Shown here one piece after another: positions 16,839 to 25,406 of a DNA stretch of 64,000 nucleotides; position 1 is the stretch's first letter; every line of letters starts with the position of its first letter. Source of the DNA: Moheibacter sediminis (lineage in GTDB: Bacteria > Bacteroidota > Bacteroidia > Flavobacteriales > Weeksellaceae); NCBI RefSeq assembly GCF_900176425.1, contig NZ_FWXS01000002.1, positions 248,001 through 312,000 of the forward strand. Reading direction: 5' to 3'. A program made the position numbers and the translations under genes. The notes beneath the pieces were generated by a model. The model was not told where the DNA came from and did no database searches. It saw nothing but the letters and a program-made list of their open reading frames with translations.

Positions 16839-17668
16839 AAAACTTCGTTTAGCAATAAATAAAAATATACCATTGGAACAACAAATATAAAGCTATCCAA
16901 CCTATCTAAAAAACCGCCATGACCCGGAATCAATTTTCCGCTGTCTTTGGCATTAAATAATCTTTTTAATTTGGATTCAATGATATCTCCGATAGGAGCT
17001 GTGATAGATACAATTAATCCAATTACAATCCAGTTTACGCGGCTGTCCGGGAACATGTATTCATTTAAAATAAATCCAAATGCGACTGTAAATATAAATC
17101 CACCGATGGCGCCTTCCCAAGTTTTCTTTTTTGAAATTTTCGGAACCATCGGATGTTTTCCCCATAAACTTCCAAAAACATAAGCCATGATGTCACTGAG
17201 CCAAATCAATACAAAAATGAATAGGATTTCATTTGAAATTATTTCCACACCTGAGTCTAAAAAAACAGTTGGAATTGTCAATGCCAATCCAAATGGAACT
17301 GCGATGTAAATCACTGCAACAGTAGCTTTTCCAAATTCTATGTACAATTCATTACTCGAAAACATGATTGTAAAACAAGCCAATAAAAATAAAACAGGGC
17401 CTGCAAAACTCATGGATTGAAGCACAAATGCACTTTGTGCGTTGAATAAGTAATAGGTGAAATAATAAAAAACGCCAGCAGAGGCCAAAAATGAAAGTCC
17501 GATGTATAATTTATCAGACAACTCAGTAATTTGCACGTATTCTATAAAACACATAATAAGGAATAATCCCATCAATCCTGTAAAAAACCAAGGGCTTCCG
17601 GTGGTTCCAAAATAAATCAAAGCGATGTAAACAATTCCTGAAATAATTCGCGGAACTAAATCTTTCAT
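16835..17668 (-). CDS. cdsA: Phosphatidate cytidylyltransferase (CDP-diacylglycerol synthase)
   Basis: A polytopic membrane enzyme of about 277 residues that makes CDP-diacylglycerol from phosphatidate and CTP. About eight hydrophobic helices are seen, and the C-terminal signature 'GDIIESKLKRLFNAKDSGKLIPGHGGFLDRLDS' region is complete. The start is placed at the ATG 17666-17668 ('MKDLVPRIISGIVYIA'), which follows an A-rich leader. A longer reading would begin at a TTG at 17710 with a hydrophilic 14-residue extension. The gene sits between a LUD-domain gene and psd (4-base overlap) in the rsfS-ftsH operon. Confidence 0.94.
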   Translation of the reverse strand: MKDLVPRIISGIVYIALIYFGTTGSPWFFTGLMGLFLIMCFIEYVQITELSDKLYIGLSFLASAGVFYYFTYYLFNAQSAFVLQSMSFAGPVLFLLACFTIMFSSNELYIEFGKATVAVIYIAVPFGLALTIPTVFLDSGVEIISNEILFIFVLIWLSDIMAYVFGSLWGKHPMVPKISKKKTWEGAIGGFIFTVAFGFILNEYMFPDSRVNWIVIGLIVSITAPIGDIIESKLKRLFNAKDSGKLIPGHGGFLDRLDSFIFVVPMVYFYLLLNEVL

Positions 17669-17720
17669 TTTTGATTTTTCGTTTTTACTTGTACTTAGAT
17701 TTGCTTCCAATTGAAATTGA

Positions 17721-18314
17721 TCAAATTTGTTCTACCAGCAGCAAAAATATGTTTTTCGCATTAGGTGAGGAATCAAAATTGTGCATATTTTTTCCTCTTA
17801 TCGAAGTTATGTTAGATGGTAAGTTATCTCCTTTACAGGATTTAAGTCTTTGAAGTGCTTCACTTATATTGGAAACCAATTGTTTAGGATTCGCGTAAAT
17901 GATGAAATTATCGGGAAGTTCATTCAGTTTTCTACCTGAAGTTTGATGAGAAGAAAGCATAATAGCTCCGTCATAAGCCACCAGATATTCACATTCGATA
18001 AAGGAAAAATCAGAATCTCCTAACATCGAAGTATGTTTTACATTTAAACGATTTAAAAAAGATTGTAATTTATCTTCGAAACAGATGATTTGATCTATTT
18101 GTTCGTTTCCGATAATTTCCTTTAAAGTTTCAAGTGCTTCCTGTTCGCCGTCACAATAGAAAAACTGTCCGCCTCCTGCATTGAAATTTTTAGCAAACAA
18201 AACATCAATCGGGTCGTTGGATTGAAAAGCCACGAATTCCAGATCAGATTCATCTGTAGATGATTCATCACTTTGTGCAGTTAATAATTGCTTGAGTTTT
18301 TTCCACATACTCAT
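17721..18314 (-). CDS. LUD domain (LutC/YkgG-like) protein
   Basis: A 197-residue protein of the LUD family, related to LutC of lactate utilisation. Segments such as 'FFYCDGEQEALETLKEII', 'FSFIECEYLVAYDGAIMLSSHQTSGRKLNELPDNFIIYANPKQLV' fit the family core. It lacks the iron-sulfur domain of LutB, and no lutA/lutB genes are nearby, so lactate use is doubtful. The conserved position between ftsH and cdsA in Flavobacteriia suggests some other general role. The chosen start is the ATG at 18312-18314; a second Met lies two residues later. Confidence 0.8.
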   Translation of the reverse strand: MSMWKKLKQLLTAQSDESSTDESDLEFVAFQSNDPIDVLFAKNFNAGGGQFFYCDGEQEALETLKEIIGNEQIDQIICFEDKLQSFLNRLNVKHTSMLGDSDFSFIECEYLVAYDGAIMLSSHQTSGRKLNELPDNFIIYANPKQLVSNISEALQRLKSCKGDNLPSNITSIRGKNMHNFDSSPNAKNIFLLLVEQI

Positions 18315-18367
18315 TGATTATTGAGGATAAGCGAAAATAATTAAATTAAACTAAACTAAAGTAGCTG

Positions 18368-20410
18368 TTAATCCTTTTTATCAACAGCTTCTTCACTATT
18401 TTTGGTAATTACAGTTTCTATTAATTCAGACGGATTTGTATCAATAGGAGAAGTTGCATTTCCTGCAGGTTCCATTACTGCATCTTCCTCATTTACAATT
18501 CTTTCTCCAAATATCTCAACCAGATCTTCTCTGAAAATAACTTCTTTTTCCAACAATTTTTGAGCCAATAAATCTAATTTATCGCGATTGGTACGCAATA
18601 ATTCTTTTGCACGCTCGTATTCACCTTCAATAATTTTAGAAACTTCGGAGTCAATCGTCTTTGCAGTTTCCTCGCTGTAAGGCTTGCTGAAACCGTATTC
18701 ATTTTGTCCTGAAGAATCGTAATATGAAATATTTCCGAGTGTATTGTTCAATCCATAAATGCTGACCATAGCTGAAGCCTGTTTTGTCACACGCTCCAAA
18801 TCGCTTAATGCACCGGTAGAAATATCTCCGAAAACAACTTCTTCAGCTGCACGTCCGCCCATTGTAGATGCAATTTCGTCCAACATTTGTTCTGTTGTAG
18901 TGATTTGTCTTTCTTCTGGTAAATACCAAGCTGCACCCAATGATTTTCCACGAGGAACGATGGTAACTTTTACCAAAGGAGCCGCATGTGGAAGCAGCCA
19001 ACCCACAGTCGCATGACCTGCTTCGTGGTAAGCAATTCTCTTTTTTTCTTTGGGTTTGATTAATTTATTTTTCTTTTCTAATCCACCGATGATTCTGTCA
19101 ACAGCGTCCAAGAAGTCTTGTTTTTCAACAACGGTTTTATTTTTTCTTGCCGCAACTAAAGCCGCTTCGTTACAAACATTGGCAATATCTGCACCACTGA
19201 ATCCAGGCGTTTGTTTTGCTAGAAATTCACTTTCAACATCTGTACCTAAAGTCAATGGTTTCAAATGAACTTCAAAGATTTCTTTTCTTTCATTTAATTC
19301 CGGTAAATCCACATGAATCAAACGGTCAAATCTACCTGCGCGCATCAATGCTTTATCCAAAATATCAGCACGGTTGGTGGCGGCTAAAACGATAACTGTT
19401 GTATCTGTCCCGAAACCGTCCATTTCAGTCAATAATTGATTCAAAGTATTTTCGCGTTCGTCATTTCCTCCGGTAAAATTATTTTTACCACGGGCACGAC
19501 CGATTGCATCAATTTCGTCAATGAATATAATCGCAGGGGATTTGTCTTTTGCATTTTTGAATAAATCACGCACACGTGAAGCACCAACACCCACAAACAT
19601 TTCCACAAAATCAGAACCTGAAAGTGAGAAAAACGGAACATTAGCTTCACCGGCAACCGCTTTTGCTAACAAGGTTTTACCCGTTCCCGGAGGACCTACT
19701 AACAAAGCACCTTTAGGAATTTTACCTCCTAATTTGGTGAATTTTTCAGGGTTTTTAAGGAAATCAACAATTTCCTCCACTTCTTCTTTTGCACCTTCCA
19801 ATCCAGCTACATCTTTGAATGTCACACGAACTTTTTCGTTTTCGTCAAATAATTTTGCACGAGATTTTCCGATGTTGAAAATTTGTCCACCTGGACCGCC
19901 ACCTGCGGCACCGCCCATTCTTCTGAAAAGCAAATACCAAATCAAAGCAAAGAATAAAACCCAAATCAAAATGTTCCAGAATATTTTGCTGAAAGCATCC
20001 GGAGCTACATTTTCAAAAGTGGTATTTAAACTTTTTTCAGATTTAATTTGTTCAAATTCTTTTTCAAAATTGGCATTATCCGCTACAATAAATGAATATT
20101 GAGGTGAAGGCGCGCTCAACATATTTGAATTAGAATTCTGTGGCGCTATTTTTTTAAATTCTTCAGATTCCAAAGCAGTTTTCGTCAAATAAACGTCAAC
20201 CTTATTTTCTTCTAAATGAAGTTTTACATTTTGTACGTAACCTTTTGATAGATAATCAAAGAAGGTACTTCTGTCAAGTGGTTTGACAGGCGTCATCATG
20301 GAATTAGAAAAAAACCAAAACCCAATAAGAACCAATCCTACTGCGGCATAAATCCACATCGGATTAAAAGTATTTTTAGGGCGCCTGTTATCTTTATTGT
20401 TATTGCTCAA
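18368..20410 (-). CDS. ftsH: ATP-dependent zinc metalloprotease FtsH
   Basis: A 680-residue membrane protease that unfolds and degrades membrane and short-lived cytoplasmic proteins. Two membrane helices (about 18-36 and 142-162) flank a periplasmic domain. The AAA module has Walker A 'GPPGTGKT' near 240, Walker B '[11 protein letters not shown]', and an arginine-finger SRH region. The M41 zinc site '[10 protein letters not shown]' lies near 462. The reading frame has no ATG at the expected N-terminus: it opens with TTG at 20408-20410 after an A-rich leader, and the first internal ATG (20359) would remove the lead into the first helix. TTG is therefore the probable start. It follows rsfS by 11 bases. 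Confidence 0.96.
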   Translation of the reverse strand: MSNNNKDNRRPKNTFNPMWIYAAVGLVLIGFWFFSNSMMTPVKPLDRSTFFDYLSKGYVQNVKLHLEENKVDVYLTKTALESEEFKKIAPQNSNSNMLSAPSPQYSFIVADNANFEKEFEQIKSEKSLNTTFENVAPDAFSKIFWNILIWVLFFALIWYLLFRRMGGAAGGGPGGQIFNIGKSRAKLFDENEKVRVTFKDVAGLEGAKEEVEEIVDFLKNPEKFTKLGGKIPKGALLVGPPGTGKTLLAKAVAGEANVPFFSLSGSDFVEMFVGVGASRVRDLFKNAKDKSPAIIFIDEIDAIGRARGKNNFTGGNDERENTLNQLLTEMDGFGTDTTVIVLAATNRADILDKALMRAGRFDRLIHVDLPELNERKEIFEVHLKPLTLGTDVESEFLAKQTPGFSGADIANVCNEAALVAARKNKTVVEKQDFLDAVDRIIGGLEKKNKLIKPKEKKRIAYHEAGHATVGWLLPHAAPLVKVTIVPRGKSLGAAWYLPEERQITTTEQMLDEIASTMGGRAAEEVVFGDISTGALSDLERVTKQASAMVSIYGLNNTLGNISYYDSSGQNEYGFSKPYSEETAKTIDSEVSKIIEGEYERAKELLRTNRDKLDLLAQKLLEKEVIFREDLVEIFGERIVNEEDAVMEPAGNATSPIDTNPSELIETVITKNSEEAVDKKD

Positions 20411-20421
20411 TTGCTTCTTTT

Positions 20422-20787
20422 TTAAACGGTTACTTTAATTTCTTTGGCATCTCCCCAAAGTCCTTCGATGTCATAATATTCTCTGAATTCTCTTTGAAAA
20501 ACATGCACGATGATGTTGGTATAATCCATCAAAATCCATTGCGCATTTTCATTTCCTTCTACATGCCAAGGTCTTTCTTTGGTTTCATTTCTCACTTTTC
20601 TCTCTACAGTTCCGGCAATTGCGCTCACTTGTGTGTTCGAATTTCCGGTGCAGATGATGAAGTATTCACAAAATGCATTTTCTATTTCTCTCAAATCCAG
20701 AAGGGTAATGTCTTCTCCTTTTACGTCGCCGATTGCGTCTATGATAGTATCAATGAGTAGTTTTGAATCGATATTCTTTTTAATCAT
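20422..20787 (-). CDS. rsfS: Ribosome silencing factor RsfS
   Basis: A 121-residue protein of the RsfS/Iojap family, which binds ribosomal protein uL14 and blocks joining of the subunits under starvation. The family features 'LLIDTIIDAIGDVKGEDITLLDLREI', 'EYFIICTGNSNTQVSAIAG' and 'WHVEGNENAQWILMDYTNIIVHVFQ' are all present at full length. It is the first gene of the minus-strand operon with ftsH, the LUD gene, cdsA and psd, and has its own promoter element upstream. birA starts divergently 94 bases away. Confidence 0.95.
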   Translation of the reverse strand: MIKKNIDSKLLIDTIIDAIGDVKGEDITLLDLREIENAFCEYFIICTGNSNTQVSAIAGTVERKVRNETKERPWHVEGNENAQWILMDYTNIIVHVFQREFREYYDIEGLWGDAKEIKVTV

Positions 20788-20805
20788 TCGTTTTTTATAA
20801 GTTTA

Positions 20806-20813
20806 CAAAATTA
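20806..20813 (-). promoter_or_regulatory. Bacteroidota -7 element for rsfS-ftsH operon
   Basis: TAATTTTG on the minus strand matches TAnnTTTG and lies 18 bases before the rsfS ATG, leaving a short leader. Confidence 0.55.
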
Positions 20814-20881
20814 AGGAATTATCCTCAAGTTTAGTGAATTTAAATAACTTTAAACCGCAGAAATAATATTATTTAAAAAGT

Positions 20882-21598
20882 ATGGAAATTCATCAATATG
20901 ATTCTATTCCCAGCACCAATACGGTTATCTTGGAAATGTCCAAAAAAGATGCCAAATCATGGACGGTAGTTTGGACTTCCAATCAAACAGAAGGAAAAGG
21001 ATATGCAGGAAATGTATGGCGTACGGAAAAAGATAAAAATCTAGCAGTTAGTTTTTTGATTAATAGTGATTTAAATTATGAAAAACTGGTTCATTTCAAT
21101 CAATGGATTTGTAATTGCATTTGTGAATTTTTAGAAAACTATTCAGATGAAGTTTGTGTCAAATGGCCTAATGACATCATTATCAAAAATAAGAAAGTTT
21201 GTGGGGTTTTGATTGAAACGCATAAATCTGAAAATCAGTTAAATATAATTACAGGGATTGGTTTAAATGTCAATCAAACTTATTTTGAAAATCTGAATAA
21301 AGCCGGTTCTTTGGCATCACAAACCGATCAGATTTATGACATTGAGGAAATTTTGTCAGGTTTACTGACAAAACTGGAAAGTTCTTATTATTTGATTCAG
21401 AATAAAGAATGGAATCTGATTATGAAAACTTACAATTCTAAATTATTTAGGAAAGATAAAGTGAGCGTTTTTAAAAAAGAAAATGAATTATTTAACGGTA
21501 TAATTCAATTTGTGGATGAATCAGGTTTTCTTCATGTAAAACTTGAAAATGAGGAAATTAAATTATTTAAAAACAAAGAATTAGAAATGATGTATTAA
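20882..21598 (+). CDS. birA: Biotin--[acetyl-CoA-carboxylase] ligase
   Basis: A 238-residue biotin protein ligase that attaches biotin to carboxylase carrier domains. The catalytic parts are visible: 'IPSTNTVILEMSKKDAKSWTVVWTSNQTEGKGYAGNVW' (substrate entry and biotinyl-AMP loop), 'VCVKWPNDIIIKNKKVCGVLIE' (KWPND motif with the catalytic lysine) and a short C-terminal SH3-like domain. There is no N-terminal DNA-binding domain, so it is the monofunctional class and not a biotin repressor. It is divergent from rsfS and its 3' end overlaps the convergent Fur-family gene by 4 bases. Confidence 0.94.
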   Translation: MEIHQYDSIPSTNTVILEMSKKDAKSWTVVWTSNQTEGKGYAGNVWRTEKDKNLAVSFLINSDLNYEKLVHFNQWICNCICEFLENYSDEVCVKWPNDIIIKNKKVCGVLIETHKSENQLNIITGIGLNVNQTYFENLNKAGSLASQTDQIYDIEEILSGLLTKLESSYYLIQNKEWNLIMKTYNSKLFRKDKVSVFKKENELFNGIIQFVDESGFLHVKLENEEIKLFKNKELEMMY

Positions 21599-21975
21599 TG
21601 ACAATTTTTGCAAATTCCTGACACTATATTGTTCATGTTGATGAATTGATAGCCTTTCGGTAAACTCACTTCAATTCTCTGATTCAGACATTCAACTTTT
21701 GAACATTTCACACATTGGAAATGGATGTGATTGTGCGTATGTTTTTGGTTTTCACAATCCTTGCACAAAGCGAAATAATTCTTCCCTGCTTCGGAAGTGA
21801 CTTTATGCACTAAACCGTCTTCACAAAACGAATTTAAAATTCTGTAAACCGTAACACGATTCGTAATTCCTTTCAATTCCTTTTCGATCATATCCTGACT
21901 GAGCGCATTATCAGAATCTTGCAGTATTTTCAGAACCATTTCTTTGGCAGGCGTATTTCTCCTTTTGATTTCCAT
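21595..21975 (-). CDS. Fur-family transcriptional regulator (Fur/Zur-like)
   Basis: A 126-residue metal-sensing repressor of the Fur family. The N-terminal winged helix is 'VLKILQDSDNALSQDMIEKELKG-ITNRVTVYRILNSF' with the family 'TVYR' recognition segment. The dimerisation half has 'HTHNHIHFQC' and the two CxxC pairs 'CVKC' and 'CKNC', which hold a structural zinc. Whether it senses iron, zinc or another metal cannot be settled by eye; the short length and His-rich linker suit Zur-type members. A TAnnTTTG element lies 4 bases before its ATG. An inverted repeat in the gap to the divergent merC gene is a likely operator, giving autoregulation. Confidence 0.88.
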   Translation of the reverse strand: MEIKRRNTPAKEMVLKILQDSDNALSQDMIEKELKGITNRVTVYRILNSFCEDGLVHKVTSEAGKNYFALCKDCENQKHTHNHIHFQCVKCSKVECLNQRIEVSLPKGYQFINMNNIVSGICKNCH

Positions 21976-21979
21976 AAAG

Positions 21980-21987
21980 CAAATTTA
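21980..21987 (-). promoter_or_regulatory. Bacteroidota -7 element for the Fur-family gene
   Basis: TAAATTTG on the minus strand matches TAnnTTTG and ends four bases before the ATG, predicting a leaderless mRNA. Confidence 0.6.
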
Positions 21988-22007
21988 ATAAAAATTTTAA
22001 TGAAACA

Positions 22008-22046
22008 TTGTTGCATTAATTAAATCATTTTGTATTATTGCAACAA
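22008..22046. promoter_or_regulatory. Inverted repeat, candidate metal-repressor operator
   Basis: TTGTTGCA at 22008-22015 and TGCAACAA at 22039-22046 are perfect inverted arms 23 bases apart, in the gap between the divergent Fur-family and merC genes. The right arm also begins a smaller dyad, GCAACAAAATTGC (22040-22052, GCAA/TTGC), directly before the merC ATG at 22057. The position suits a shared operator bound by the Fur-family protein. This is inference. Confidence 0.5.
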
Positions 22047-22056
22047 AATTGCTTTA

Positions 22057-22398
22057 ATGAAAATTATTAAAAATAAAACTCTTGACTTGTTGGGAATTTC
22101 ATCCGCCGGAATCTGTCTGATTCATTGCGTTATTTTTCCCTTACTTACCATCATTCCACTGGGATTGAGCCATAATCATTACATCGATTTGGGTTTTGCC
22201 TTAATAGGTTTATTCGCCATTTTCAGCATTAAAAACCTGAATCAAAATGTTAAGTACATTTTATTGTCGTCTATCTCTTTGATTTTAATTTCCGTACTGC
22301 TTGACATTTTGTTTCATTTTCATTCTCCGTTAATTTACGTCGGAGCTATTGGGTTGATAATCGGACATTTATTAAATCTAAAAAAACACAATTTATGA
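22057..22398 (+). CDS. MerC-domain integral membrane protein
   Basis: A 113-residue protein with four predicted membrane helices and the MerC-type paired cysteines in helix 1 ('SSAGICLIHCVIFPLL', Cys20 and Cys24). Histidines follow in the first loop ('LSHNHYID') and in 'LFHFHSPL'. MerC proteins carry Hg(II) or other soft metals across the inner membrane. No merA, merR or merP is here, so mercury resistance is not implied; zinc or another metal under the adjacent Fur-family regulator is more likely. The frame can be read from a TTG at 22030, but the ATG at 22057 fits the helix pattern. It overlaps the next gene by 4 bases (ATGA). Confidence 0.82.
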   Translation: MKIIKNKTLDLLGISSAGICLIHCVIFPLLTIIPLGLSHNHYIDLGFALIGLFAIFSIKNLNQNVKYILLSSISLILISVLLDILFHFHSPLIYVGAIGLIIGHLLNLKKHNL

Positions 22399-23288
22399 AA
22401 ATTTACGATGTCATCATCATAGGCGGAAGCATGGCTGGTTTATCTGCTGCATTGACCCTTGGGCGTTCAGTAAGAACGGTTTTGGTAATTGATGGTGGAA
22501 AACCTTGTAATCGTTTTACGCCTCATTCACATAACTTTTTGACGCAAGATGGAATTGTTCCAAACCAAATTTTAGAAACTGCAAAATCGCAGATTTTAAA
22601 ATATGAAACCGTTGAATTTTACGATGGAGAAGTTCAAAATGTGGTTAAAGACACTGAGTTATTCATAGTGGATTTGAGTTCTGAAGGTAGATTTTTCCAT
22701 TCAAAAAAAGTAATTTTTGCAACTGGTCTAAAAGACAATCTTGCCGATATCCAGGGTTTGAAAGATTGTTGGGGGATCTCTGCCATTCATTGCCCTTATT
22801 GTCATGGGTATGAATTTAAACAAGTGAAAACCGGAATTTTAGCAAACACAGAAGCCGCTTTTCATTATGCTAAACTAGTTGGGAATTTAACTGATGAATT
22901 GTCTATTTTCAACAATGGAATTTCAGAATTTACAAATGAACAATCGGAATATTTAAAATTAAAAGGAATTCAGGTCATTGAAAATAAATTAATTGAAGTC
23001 CAGCATAAAGACGGTTTTATTAAAGGGGTTCAATTAGATAATGATCAATTTATAGAATTAAATGCTTTGTATGTGCGACCTGATTCTGAACAAAGCTGTA
23101 AAATCCCGGAATCGTTGGGTTGTGAATTAAATCCAAATAAATTATTAGTAGTTGATATATTTCAAAAGACCAATGTAGAAGGCATTTTTGCTTGTGGTGA
23201 CAATTCCAATATGTTCCGATCGGTTTCAGCTGCGGTAGCTTCCGGAAATATGGCTGGAGCGAGTGTGAATATGGAGCTGTGCAATTAA
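22395..23288 (+). CDS. NAD(P)/FAD-dependent oxidoreductase, thioredoxin-reductase-like
   Basis: A 297-residue flavoprotein of the thioredoxin reductase fold. The FAD site 'VIIIGGSMAGLSAALTLGRSVRTVLVIDGG' is at the N-terminus, and the redox pair 'IHCPYCHGYE' (Cys133/Cys136) sits where TrxB has CxxC. The C-terminal FAD segment is 'GIFACGDNSNMFRSVSAAVASGNMAG'. The NADPH domain between them is poorly conserved: the usual GxGxxA is replaced by 'KTGILANTEAAFHYAKL', so it may use another partner, like the GliT-type disulfide oxidases. It is translationally coupled to merC and probably supplies or removes disulfides in the same metal pathway; the partner is unknown. Confidence 0.85.
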   Translation: MKIYDVIIIGGSMAGLSAALTLGRSVRTVLVIDGGKPCNRFTPHSHNFLTQDGIVPNQILETAKSQILKYETVEFYDGEVQNVVKDTELFIVDLSSEGRFFHSKKVIFATGLKDNLADIQGLKDCWGISAIHCPYCHGYEFKQVKTGILANTEAAFHYAKLVGNLTDELSIFNNGISEFTNEQSEYLKLKGIQVIENKLIEVQHKDGFIKGVQLDNDQFIELNALYVRPDSEQSCKIPESLGCELNPNKLLVVDIFQKTNVEGIFACGDNSNMFRSVSAAVASGNMAGASVNMELCN

Positions 23289-23305
23289 TTAACATAAAAT
23301 AATTT

Positions 23306-23323
23306 TGTTAGATTATTCTAACA
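23306..23323. promoter_or_regulatory. Perfect 18-bp palindrome, candidate operator of the TonB receptor gene
   Basis: TGTTAGA-TTAT-TCTAACA has perfect 7-base arms and ends three bases upstream of the -7 element at 23327. A bound protein would cover the region between -33 and -7, so repression is the simplest reading. It is not the same sequence as the repeat before merC, so a different regulator may act here. Confidence 0.6.
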
Positions 23324-23326
23324 TAT

Positions 23327-23334
23327 TATATTTG
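23327..23334 (+). promoter_or_regulatory. Bacteroidota -7 element for the TonB receptor gene
   Basis: TATATTTG matches TAnnTTTG and ends four bases before the ATG at 23339. The palindrome at 23306-23323 is directly upstream. Confidence 0.65.
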
Positions 23335-23338
23335 CTGC

Positions 23339-25402
23339 ATGAAATTTAAAAATTTATATATACTAGGTTTGATTCTATTTTCAAGTATGAATGTGTTTTC
23401 GCAAATTGCCGAAGAACAAGATTCAACCAATTTTGAAGATGATTTCAATGAGCTAGAAGGTGCGGTAATTACAGGAACCATGAAAGAAGTAAGTCGTTTG
23501 GAAAGTCCTGTTCCGGTGGAAGTTATCACCTCTAAATTATTTAAAAAAAATCCTACACCAAGTTTGTTTGAAGCAATCGGGATGGTCAACGGAGTTCGTC
23601 CACAGATGAATTGTAACGTTTGTAATACAGGCGATATTCATATCAATGGGATGGAAGGTCCTTATACTTTGATTTTGATTGACGGAATGCCTATTGTAAG
23701 TTCACTTTCAACGGTTTATGGTTTAAATGGAATTCCTAACAGTATGGTTGACCGCATCGAAGTGGTAAAAGGCCCGGCATCATCATTGTATGGATCGGAA
23801 GCCATGGGCGGAATCATCAATGTGATTACGAAAGATGCTTCCAAAGCACCTAAATTCTCTGCGGATTTCTTTACTACTTCTTGGTTGGAATACAGCGCGG
23901 ACATCGCAACTAAATTTAAAATCGGAAAAGCAAATAGTTTGTTGGGTGTGAATTATTTCAAATATGATAATTTGGTCGATGACAATGGGGATAATTTTAC
24001 CGATTTGACTTTGCAAGACAGGATTTCAGTTTTTAACAAATGGAATTTTGAACGCAAGGAAAACCGCATTGCGAGCTTGGGTTTGCGTTATGTGTATGAA
24101 GACCGTTGGGGCGGTGAAATGCAATGGAATAAACGAACCGATCGAGGAAGCGACAAGATTTATGGAGAATCTATTTTCACTTCAAGAATCGAAGCAATTG
24201 GAATGTATCAACTCCCAATAAAAGAGCGGATTATAACTCAATTTTCATATAACTACCATGACCAAAATTCATGGTATGGAAATATACCTTATATGGCCAA
24301 TCAGGAAGTGATTTTCGGGCAGGCTTATTGGGACAAAACCTTTGGTAAGCATAGTTTGATGCTCGGTGCAACGCTTCGCCACACCAATTATGATGACAAT
24401 ACACCTGCAACTGCTTCACTAGATGGAGTGAAAAACGAACCTTCGAGGACTACTTTGCCAGGCGTTTTCATCCAAGATGAAATTAAATTTAATTCACAAA
24501 ATACATTGTTGTTAGGTTATCGATATGATTACGACAAAAACCACGGAAGCATTCATTCACCGCGTGTAGCTTATAAATGGAATTCATTCAATAAAAGACA
24601 AACTTTGCGTGGAAGTTTCGGAACTGGATTTCGTGTGGTGAATTTGTTTACAGAAGACCATGCTGCGCTGACAGGATCGCGTGAAGTAATTATTTTGGAA
24701 GAATTAAAACCTGAAAAATCATACAATGGTAATTTGAATTATGTTACTCGTTTTTCAACTGATTTTGTGAATATTGACGTTGATTTAACCGGATTCTATT
24801 CTTATTTTACCAATAAAATTATAGGCGATTATGACATTGATCCGAACCAGATTGTTTATGATAATTTAAATGGTCATGCGATTTCACAGGGGATTTCACT
24901 CAATACAAACCTAACTTTTGATTTTCCTTTGCGGGCTTCGTTGGGAGTTTCTTACATGGATGTTTACCAAAAAGAGAAAGATGAAAACGGAATTTTACAG
25001 AAAAATCAGCAATGGTTTGCGCCGGAATGGTCAGGAACTTTTATTGTGAGTTATACTTTTCCGAAAAATTTCATGGTGGATTTGACCGGAAACTGGAATG
25101 GTCCGATGCGTTTGCCCATTTTACCCAATGATTATCGACCAGAATATTCGCCTTGGTTTGTAATTGCCAACATTCAATTGACCAAGAAATTTAACAATGG
25201 TATCGAAATTTATGGAGGAATTAAAAATTTATTTGATTTCATTCCGAGTGAAGATCCGTTGATGCGTGCTTTCGATCCGTTTGACCAAAATGTGGATGAC
25301 CCGATTAACAATCCGAATGGTTATACTTTTGATACGACATATAATTATGCATCGTTGCAAGGAATTCGCGGTTTTTTAGGAATTAGATACAGTTTGTTTT
25401 AA
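23339..25402 (+). CDS. TonB-dependent outer membrane receptor with a CxxC plug motif
   Basis: A 687-residue TonB-dependent receptor. A signal peptide ends near 'NVFSQIAEEQ'. The plug domain runs from about 45 to 160 ('GAVITGTMKEVSRLESPVPVEVIT', 'DRIEVVKGPASSLYGSEAMGGIINVIT') and the beta-barrel fills the rest, ending 'GIRYSLF' with the terminal Phe. There is no N-terminal carboxypeptidase-like extension. The plug carries 'NCNVCNTGDIHINGMEG', so Cys92 and Cys95 form a CxxC in the loop that usually meets the ligand. That suggests a metal or metal-chelate ligand. It lies downstream of the Fur/merC/FAD genes and 4 bases before a thioredoxin-like gene. The exact ligand is unknown. Confidence 0.9.
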   Translation: MKFKNLYILGLILFSSMNVFSQIAEEQDSTNFEDDFNELEGAVITGTMKEVSRLESPVPVEVITSKLFKKNPTPSLFEAIGMVNGVRPQMNCNVCNTGDIHINGMEGPYTLILIDGMPIVSSLSTVYGLNGIPNSMVDRIEVVKGPASSLYGSEAMGGIINVITKDASKAPKFSADFFTTSWLEYSADIATKFKIGKANSLLGVNYFKYDNLVDDNGDNFTDLTLQDRISVFNKWNFERKENRIASLGLRYVYEDRWGGEMQWNKRTDRGSDKIYGESIFTSRIEAIGMYQLPIKERIITQFSYNYHDQNSWYGNIPYMANQEVIFGQAYWDKTFGKHSLMLGATLRHTNYDDNTPATASLDGVKNEPSRTTLPGVFIQDEIKFNSQNTLLLGYRYDYDKNHGSIHSPRVAYKWNSFNKRQTLRGSFGTGFRVVNLFTEDHAALTGSREVIILEELKPEKSYNGNLNYVTRFSTDFVNIDVDLTGFYSYFTNKIIGDYDIDPNQIVYDNLNGHAISQGISLNTNLTFDFPLRASLGVSYMDVYQKEKDENGILQKNQQWFAPEWSGTFIVSYTFPKNFMVDLTGNWNGPMRLPILPNDYRPEYSPWFVIANIQLTKKFNNGIEIYGGIKNLFDFIPSEDPLMRAFDPFDQNVDDPINNPNGYTFDTTYNYASLQGIRGFLGIRYSLF

Positions 25403-25406
25403 TTGA

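Noticed and set aside
22008-22052. Calling the inverted repeat a defined Zur box
   Set aside because: I could not match it to an established consensus from memory with enough certainty, so it is reported only as a candidate operator.
22030-22056. N-terminal extension of the MerC-like protein from a TTG
   Set aside because: It would run through the inverted-repeat operator region. The ATG at 22057 fits the helix pattern and the promoter layout.
22057-23288. Mercury resistance operon
   Set aside because: A MerC-like protein and a flavoprotein are present, but merR, merP and a true merA (with its metal-binding C-terminal cysteines) are absent.
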